Notes under the pieces: model-generated
What the model was told of the DNA's origin: nothing
The model's input: the letters and a program-made list of their open reading frames with translations, nothing else
Database searches by the model: none
In this document: piece after piece, positions 14,187-17,874 of the stretch
How positions within the stretch are numbered: position 1 is the first letter of the stretch
Layout: each line of letters opens with the position of its first letter
Program-made: the position numbers and the translations under genes
Assembly: GCA_903850725.1 (NCBI GenBank)
Contig: CAINMG010000048.1
Location: 1-17,874, forward strand
DNA: 17,874 nucleotides
Source: Candidatus Staskawiczbacteria bacterium
GTDB taxonomy: Bacteria; Patescibacteriota; Minisyncoccia; Minisyncoccales; Staskawiczbacteraceae
Direction of reading: 5' to 3'

Positions 14187-14265
14187 GCCCCAGTAGCTCA
14201 TTGGGGAAGAGCCGCCGGGCTGGCGTCCGGCAACTTGGAAGTCCGTTCGAATCGGACCTGGGGCA
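14187..14265 (+). tRNA. tRNA gene with irregular anticodon arm, possible anticodon GGC (Ala)
   Basis: A perfect 7-bp acceptor stem GCCCCAG/CTGGGGC (14187-14193, 14258-14264), discriminator A14265 and no encoded CCA. The D arm is GCTC/GAGC (14196-14199, 14209-14212) and the T arm GTCCG-TTCGAAT-CGGAC (14241-14257). The anticodon stem GCCGG/CCGGC (14214-14218, 14227-14231) leaves an 8-base loop GCTGGCGT. With one G bulged, the loop is CTGGCGT with U33 and anticodon GGC. The variable region is 9 bases, longer than usual. The acceptor lacks the G3·U70 pair that alanyl-tRNA synthetase reads, so the identity is uncertain. Confidence 0.8.
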
Positions 14266-14270
14266 CTTAT

Positions 14271-14300
14271 GCCGGTAGATTGATTTCTGCCGGCTTTCTA
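14271..14300 (+). terminator. Terminator after the tRNA
   Basis: A 9-bp stem, GCCGGTAGA (14271-14279) with TCTGCCGGC (14286-14294), one G·U pair, 6-base loop and a weak tail TTTCTA. It separates the tRNA transcript from rnhB. Confidence 0.8.
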
Positions 14301-14313
14301 ATTTTAAAAAATT

Positions 14314-14322
14314 TGATATAAT
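14314..14322 (+). promoter_or_regulatory. Extended -10 for a leaderless rnhB transcript
   Basis: TGA-TATAAT matches the extended -10 consensus exactly and ends six bases before the rnhB ATG at 14329, so the mRNA would begin at the start codon. No SD is present. The preceding gene is closed by a terminator, so rnhB needs its own promoter here. Confidence 0.7.
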
Positions 14323-14328
14323 AGTTTT

Positions 14329-15021
14329 ATGGAATATCCAAATTTTAAAGAAGAAAAAAAGTTAAAAAAAATGGGGTATGATTTTGTGATTGGGGTTGAT
14401 GAAGTTGGGCGAGGGCCTTTGGCAGGACCCGTGGTAGCAACCGCAGTTACACTGCGGAATTTTAAATTTGAAATTTTAAATTTGAAATTAAAAGTTAAAG
14501 ATTCAAAACAACTTTCAGAAAAACAAAGAGAAGAAATTTATAAGCAGGCTATAAATTGTAAAGATATTGAATATGGTTTTGGAGTGGTTTCTGAAAAAGT
14601 AATTGATAAGATAAATATTTTGCAGGCCACAAAATTAGCTATGCAAAAAGCAGTAAAAAATTTGCTTAGTAAAGTTAGTGGGACGTCGGATTTCCTATCA
14701 ACTTTTGTGTTGGTAGATGGAAATATGAAGTTTGATGATGGTTGGTTTGGGGTGAGTTGTGATTATGAATCTATAATAAAAGGGGATGAAAAAGTGTTTT
14801 CAATTGCTTTAGCTTCAATAATGGCTAAGGTTTATAGGGATAATCTGATGAAAAATTATGCAAAAAAATATCCGCAATACGGATTTGATAAACACAAAGG
14901 TTATGGCACAAAGTTACATTATGAAAATTTGGCAAAGCATGGAGCTTGCAAACTTCACCGAAAAACTTTTTTACCGATTAGTAACATTGACTTTCCTTGT
15001 ATATTATCTATAATAAAGTAA
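14329..15021 (+). CDS. rnhB: Ribonuclease HII with a repeat-derived insert
   Basis: Cleaves the RNA strand of RNA-DNA hybrids and misincorporated ribonucleotides. The 230 residues show the catalytic set D24-E25 (GVDEVGRGPLAGPV), D130 (LVDGN) and D153 (IIKGD), with DSKQLSEKQRE (58-68), ALASIMAKVYRD (160-171) and the C-terminal GFDKHKGYGTKLH (185-197). Between the first strand and DSKQLSE lies an atypical NFKFEILNLK (44-53), encoded by a tandem 14-bp repeat. The last 14 or so residues after HRKTF are also atypical, and their codons overlap the promoter of the next gene. Initiation is probably leaderless. A role in replication fits the nearby dnaE, although the two are divergently transcribed. 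Confidence 0.96.
   Translation: MEYPNFKEEKKLKKMGYDFVIGVDEVGRGPLAGPVVATAVTLRNFKFEILNLKLKVKDSKQLSEKQREEIYKQAINCKDIEYGFGVVSEKVIDKINILQATKLAMQKAVKNLLSKVSGTSDFLSTFVLVDGNMKFDDGWFGVSCDYESIIKGDEKVFSIALASIMAKVYRDNLMKNYAKKYPQYGFDKHKGYGTKLHYENLAKHGACKLHRKTFLPISNIDFPCILSIIK
14441..14485. repeat. Hairpin plus 14-bp tandem duplication inside rnhB
   Basis: CCGCAGT-tac-ACTGCGG (14441-14457) is a perfect 7-bp inverted repeat. It is followed at once by two exact copies of AATTTTAAATTTGA (14458-14471, 14472-14485). The duplication is codon-aligned, starting at residue 44, and encodes NFKFEILNLK. The hairpin part encodes the family's normal strand (TAVTLR), so only the tandem part is clearly additional. Confidence 0.75.
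14987..15014 (+). promoter_or_regulatory. Promoter of the ATPase gene, inside the 3' end of rnhB
   Basis: TTGACT (14987-14992), 16 bases, TATAAT (15009-15014). The predicted start near 15021 coincides with the rnhB stop and gives a leader of about 46 bases. Confidence 0.7.
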
Positions 15022-15024
15022 AAA

Positions 15025-15056
15025 TTGCTAATTGCTTGTTTAGTAGCAATTAGCAA
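15025..15056 (+). promoter_or_regulatory. Leader hairpin before the ATPase gene
   Basis: Perfect 11-bp arms TTGCTAATTGC (15025-15035) and GCAATTAGCAA (15046-15056) enclose a 10-base loop. It lies between the predicted transcription start and the ATG at 15067 and has no T tail, so it is more likely a leader stem (stability or translation control) than a terminator, though it may also protect the rnhB 3' end. Confidence 0.6.
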
Positions 15057-15066
15057 TAACAACATT

Positions 15067-16185
15067 ATGATCATATTTAAAAGAGATATAGAAGTAAAAA
15101 TTCACGAATCATTGTTTAAAGGAAAAATGATTGTTTTGCTTGGCCCGCGTCAGTCTGGTAAAACAACCTTAACAAAAAAAATTGTTGAGCAATATGGAAA
15201 AGAAGCGGAATATTTTGACTGCCAGTTAGCTGATGTACGCAAGCATTTTGTTGTTGGTAAACCTGACCATCTTTTGGAACTTGTAAAAGGTAAAAAAATT
15301 GTTGTGTTTGATGAAGCACAAACAATCCAAGATATTGGAAGTATTCTAAAGACATTCCACGATACTTACCCTAAAATGCAAATTATTGCCACAGGATCGT
15401 CTAGTTTTGATTTATCAAACAAAATTAAAGAGCCTATGACTGGTAGAGCATATGAGTTTATGCTTTTTCCACTGTCTATTAACGAAATAAAAAAAGCAAT
15501 GCCAAATTTGACACGCAATGATTTGTTGGAAATTATGCTTTATGGTTGCTATCCTGCAGTTGTGGCATCCAGCTCGCGCGATGATAAACTTTTCAATATT
15601 AGAAATATTTCTACTAATTATCTTTATAAAGATATTTTTGTTTTTGAAGCCATCAGAAGCCCGCGAGTTTTTGAAGACTTACTAAAAATGCTAGCACATC
15701 AAACTGGTTCAATGGTTTCGGCTAACGAATTATCACAAGCTCTTGGTGTAACACGCACAACTATCAACAGATATTTATCGCTTTTAGAACAGTCATTTAT
15801 TATCAAGCGTGTGTATTCATTTTCTAATAATCCTAGAAACGAAATTAAAAAAGGATTTAAAGTTTTTTTTATTGATACGGGCGTAAGAAATGCTTTGGTT
15901 GATATTCTTTCGCCAATGGAAGAACGCAATGATAAAGGGGCGATTTTTGAAAATTTTTTTGTAAGCGACAGAATCAAGAAAGGATCTTTAGAAATTTTCC
16001 CACCAGAAATTATGTTTTGGAGGTCACGATATGGGCAAGAAGTTGATGTAATTGAAAAAGCTGGAGCGGGAATATTTGCTTTTGAGTGCAAATGGAAGGA
16101 AAGTACCATTGTTCCACCACAGTTTGCAAAAAGTTACCCAAAAGCAGTTTTTTCTTTGGTAAATATTGATAATATTTTAAACTAA
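15067..16185 (+). CDS. AAA-type ATPase with DUF4143 C-terminal domain
   Basis: A 372-residue ATPase of the common GPRQxGKTT/DUF4143 group. Walker A is GPRQSGKT (26-33), Walker B is KIVVFDEAQ (77-85), and ATGSSSFDL (108-116) is the sensor-like strand. A winged-helix segment lies at about 216-245 (SANELSQALGVTRTTINRYL). The C-terminal domain has the PD-(D/E)xK-like pattern E295, D327 and E340-C-K342 (FECKWK). The family's biological role is not settled; members occur as solitary genes, often mobile or defence-like. ATG 15067 is chosen over an in-frame TTG at 15025 because the latter lies in the leader hairpin and residues before MIIFKRDIE are not typical. It has its own promoter and a strong terminator. 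Confidence 0.9.
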   Translation: MIIFKRDIEVKIHESLFKGKMIVLLGPRQSGKTTLTKKIVEQYGKEAEYFDCQLADVRKHFVVGKPDHLLELVKGKKIVVFDEAQTIQDIGSILKTFHDTYPKMQIIATGSSSFDLSNKIKEPMTGRAYEFMLFPLSINEIKKAMPNLTRNDLLEIMLYGCYPAVVASSSRDDKLFNIRNISTNYLYKDIFVFEAIRSPRVFEDLLKMLAHQTGSMVSANELSQALGVTRTTINRYLSLLEQSFIIKRVYSFSNNPRNEIKKGFKVFFIDTGVRNALVDILSPMEERNDKGAIFENFFVSDRIKKGSLEIFPPEIMFWRSRYGQEVDVIEKAGAGIFAFECKWKESTIVPPQFAKSYPKAVFSLVNIDNILN

Positions 16186-16200
16186 CTAGATTTAACCAAC

Positions 16201-16233
16201 TCGGCATATTCGTGCGAATATGCCGATGTTTTT
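16201..16233 (+). terminator. Terminator after the ATPase gene
   Basis: Near-perfect 12-bp arms TCGGCATATTCG (16201-16212) and CGAATATGCCGA (16215-16226) are followed by TGTTTTTG. It is 15 bases past the stop. Confidence 0.88.
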
Positions 16234-16262
16234 GTAAAATCTGAAAATAATATATTATAAGG

Positions 16263-16298
16263 TATGACATAACTTAGCGGTCGCTATATAATGTCATA
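16263..16298. repeat. Interrupted inverted repeat between convergent terminators
   Basis: TATGACAT (16263-16270) and ATGTCATA (16291-16298) are inverted copies, with an inner TAGCG-gt-CGCTA (16275-16286) and symmetrical 4-base internal loops. It sits in the gap 16234-16339, where I see no gene. Its function is unknown; a binding dyad or remnant of an interspersed repeat are possible. Confidence 0.55.
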
Positions 16299-16323
16299 GT
16301 TAGAGTTAGAAAATATATAAAAA

Positions 16324-16383
16324 TTATTTAAATAAAGAAGCGCCAGGGAAAACAACAATGCAGTGTTTTCAAACTCCTGGCGC
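16324..16383 (-). terminator. Long hairpin, probable terminator of the secreted-protein gene
   Basis: Outer arms GCGCCAGG (16340-16347) and CCTGGCGC (16376-16383), inner arms GAAAACA (16348-16354) and TGTTTTC (16364-16370). On the minus strand an interrupted T-rich stretch follows (complement of 16324-16339). It lies 77 bases beyond the stop, with a second small hairpin GGTCGC-tcc-GCGACC (16414-16428) between. Confidence 0.6.
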
Positions 16384-16460
16384 ATAAGCGTCTTCGCGCG
16401 TCGTCTTTGACTTGGTCGCTCCGCGACCTTTCCCTTCGAACTCCATGACTTCATTTCCTT

Positions 16461-17696
16461 TCAGTTTTGGGCCACTGTTGCCAGTTGACCCGATGCGGTT
16501 GGTGGATCGCACCAGAACCAGACTTCGGGGATTGTCATCCCCGTCTCTTCCACAACTCCGTTTCGGCACACGCTTAGTGTTCCGCTACCATTGCGAAAAA
16601 CGAAAGTGGTGTCGTTGACCCACTGGATTGCTCCGTCAATCTTGCAGGGATTGCCCGAGACATCCTTTGTCTCAACCAGCGTTGGCTGGGCAGTCCATGT
16701 CCAGTTGACTGGGACTGGTCCATAACACCTTTTATCTGGGTTTTTTGTAACTCCAGATAAGGCAATCTTATTCTCGATTTCTGACACAGTCATAACCGAG
16801 AAAATCTGATTGCCGGAACGGATATACAGGGATCCCTCCATTGCCCCGTTTGGCGACCAAGACAAATCTGCATTTGCCATTAGTTCAACAGGCAACCATG
16901 CCTCGTAAACTCCTGGCTTTTCATCTTTTCTGATGGTACCTCCTTTGTACCATTGTCCGCCAAAGGTCTCGTCGCGGATCTCCACGACTATCCCATTGGC
17001 ACAGGCAACAATGCCCGCAAACAAGTTTTTGCCTTGGGCATAACTTGAATTGCTTGAACCGCATGTCCAAGCTCCACCGTAGGCAGAGCGATCAACAAGG
17101 TAACGCGCCACCTTGTCTTGCACAAGCAAGTCTGTAAGGTGAGAACTTGCAGGAAACCATGTTGTGCTTATTGTGATCACGGGTCTTTTGTTTCCCATGA
17201 CCATTCCCCAAAGTACTCCTTTGGTTGGGAACCCGAATATAATTCCATTATATTCGTATGAGCATTTCTTCCCATCTTGGGAGACGCGGATGTTTTTCAA
17301 TTCGCTTGGTGCTGGCCGATCGACGAAAATAGCTTTTGAGCTTTTCTTCGTCATTGATTCAACTGTTTGCTTAATACAGTTGTTGATCGGCCACGATGGC
17401 TTCCCTGGGTTTTTGCCACGGAACACGCCAGCAACTGTTTGTTGCTCGGTGTTGCCGCCACTTACGTAACGACTTTCACCGGCAACAAAAACGATGTTGC
17501 CAACGCGGTCAACTCCCCATTCCGAAAATGGTTCGTCGAGGAGGATTGTTTTTTGTCCACTACGCCAATCGTAGTGTACGATGTATTTCCCACTGCTGGT
17601 CTTAGCAGTGATTCCGCCGGGTAGGTCAGAGACCTGTGCGGAGGAAACGCTGGCCAACGAGGCCAACATGGCTACCAAAAAGAAACGGTGGTTCAT
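16461..17696 (-). CDS. Secreted protein of unknown function, possibly beta-propeller-like
   Basis: A 411-residue protein with a clear signal peptide: MNHRFF, a hydrophobic core (LVAMLASLAS) and a probable cleavage after SSA20. The mature part is rich in Trp, Gly and short beta-like segments. NADLSWSPNGAMEGSLYIRS (275-294) resembles the WSPDG strand-turn of TolB-type propellers, and QWVNDTTFVF (358-367) may be another blade, but I recognise no family. Eight cysteines (107, 145, 212, 232, 324, 351, 377, 396) fit disulfides outside the membrane. The start is fixed by AAGGAG 7 bases upstream and the signal peptide. One counted line is 53% GC, far above the housekeeping genes, which suggests horizontal transfer or special expression. 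Its own promoter (17774-17802) precedes a leader of about 70 bases. Confidence 0.78.
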   Translation of the reverse strand: MNHRFFLVAMLASLASVSSAQVSDLPGGITAKTSSGKYIVHYDWRSGQKTILLDEPFSEWGVDRVGNIVFVAGESRYVSGGNTEQQTVAGVFRGKNPGKPSWPINNCIKQTVESMTKKSSKAIFVDRPAPSELKNIRVSQDGKKCSYEYNGIIFGFPTKGVLWGMVMGNKRPVITISTTWFPASSHLTDLLVQDKVARYLVDRSAYGGAWTCGSSNSSYAQGKNLFAGIVACANGIVVEIRDETFGGQWYKGGTIRKDEKPGVYEAWLPVELMANADLSWSPNGAMEGSLYIRSGNQIFSVMTVSEIENKIALSGVTKNPDKRCYGPVPVNWTWTAQPTLVETKDVSGNPCKIDGAIQWVNDTTFVFRNGSGTLSVCRNGVVEETGMTIPEVWFWCDPPTASGQLATVAQN

Positions 17697-17731
17697 CGTT
17701 AGACTCCTTATAAAAGAGGGAAATGGATTTT

Positions 17732-17747
17732 TGTCAAATCATTGACA
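17732..17747. promoter_or_regulatory. Possible operator dyad in the leader of the secreted-protein gene
   Basis: TGTCAA-atca-TTGACA is a perfect 6-bp dyad. A related dyad, TTGACTTGTCAA (17791-17802), overlaps the -35 of the same promoter. Shared half-sites about 55 bases apart could bind one regulator; no regulator gene is visible nearby. Confidence 0.3.
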
Positions 17748-17773
17748 GTTTCAAAGAACTCCTTTCTAACTTA

Positions 17774-17802
17774 AGTATAGGAAAAATATATTGACTTGTC
17801 AA
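17774..17802 (-). promoter_or_regulatory. Strong promoter of the secreted-protein gene
   Basis: On the minus strand TTGACA (17802-17797), exactly 17 bases, TATACT (17779-17774). The full -35 consensus and the good -10 predict constitutive, strong transcription unless the overlapping dyad is bound. Confidence 0.85.
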
Positions 17803-17816
17803 TAGTACGCAAAAAG

Positions 17817-17825
17817 TTATCCACA
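17817..17825 (+). promoter_or_regulatory. Single consensus DnaA-box sequence
   Basis: TTATCCACA matches the strong E. coli DnaA box exactly. Only one copy is seen, next to AT-rich sequence at the window edge, so an origin cannot be claimed. Confidence 0.3.
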
Positions 17826-17836
17826 GGTTGACGCAC

Positions 17837-17864
17837 TTGCATCAAATTTTAATAGTAGTATAAT
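17837..17864 (+). promoter_or_regulatory. Forward promoter for a gene beyond the window
   Basis: TTGCAT (17837-17842), 16 bases, TATAAT (17859-17864), pointing out of the window. It is divergent from the secreted-protein promoter, with the DnaA-box-like site between them. Confidence 0.6.
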
Positions 17865-17874
17865 AAATAAATAA

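Noticed and set aside
15025..15066. TTG start for the ATPase
   Set aside because: The 14 extra codons are the leader hairpin, and the family start matches MIIFKRDIE at 15067.
16369..16569. 66-codon minus frame beyond the secreted gene
   Set aside because: Overlaps the real gene in another frame and includes the terminator hairpin; the residue content is that of an out-of-frame GC-rich shadow.
17734..17754. Six-codon TTG frame after an AAGGAG in the secreted-protein leader
   Set aside because: Spacing of only four bases and a weak start codon; not enough to call a leader peptide.

Overview
The window reads as a piece of a small, AT-rich bacterial chromosome, most likely from the Patescibacteria/CPR radiation (Parcubacteria-like). 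This is inferred from very low-GC housekeeping genes, sparse Shine-Dalgarno (SD) sequences with probable leaderless starts, a ThrS without the TGS domain, a tRNA gene without an encoded CCA, and many short palindromic or tandem repeats sitting in frame inside essential genes. TGA is used as a normal stop (folA, miaB, the secreted protein), so the Gracilibacteria/Absconditabacteria code does not apply.

Layout: 1-2877 (+) holds the 3' end of thyA, then a Nudix hydrolase, folA and gatB, closely packed. ThyA and DHFR form the dTMP cycle, the Nudix enzyme may clean nucleotides, and GatB belongs to the tRNA amidotransferase. 2923-4020 (-) is an unusual two-copy metallophosphoesterase with one intact and one decayed active site. 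4127-6417 (-) is miaB-miaA (overlapping ATGA), the two enzymes that make ms2i6A37 in tRNA. 6490-10029 (-) is thrS followed by a large uncharacterised membrane protein. 10030-10274 is a divergent promoter region built on an imperfect inverted repeat, driving thrS one way and a small unknown membrane protein, preceded by a possible coupled leader ORF, the other way. 10894-14088 (-) is dnaE, the replicative polymerase. A structurally odd tRNA gene with a near-consensus promoter and its own terminator follows, then rnhB and an AAA/DUF4143 ATPase (14329-16185, +). 16461-17696 (-) is a secreted protein of unknown function with clearly higher GC. The last bases hold a forward promoter for a gene outside the window.

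Two themes stand out. First, repeats have entered coding genes without breaking them: a 108-bp palindromic element in miaA (exactly 36 codons), a 27-bp palindrome in miaB, a 7-bp tandem array in thrS and a 14-bp duplication in rnhB, plus a structured element between thrS and the next gene. Second, three genes (2923-4020, 10275-10790, 16461-17696) differ from the housekeeping background: each stands alone, has a purine-rich SD, has higher GC in the lines I counted, and is closed by a hairpin terminator. They are the best candidates for acquired, undescribed functions. No mobile-element gene, CRISPR array or rRNA is visible.
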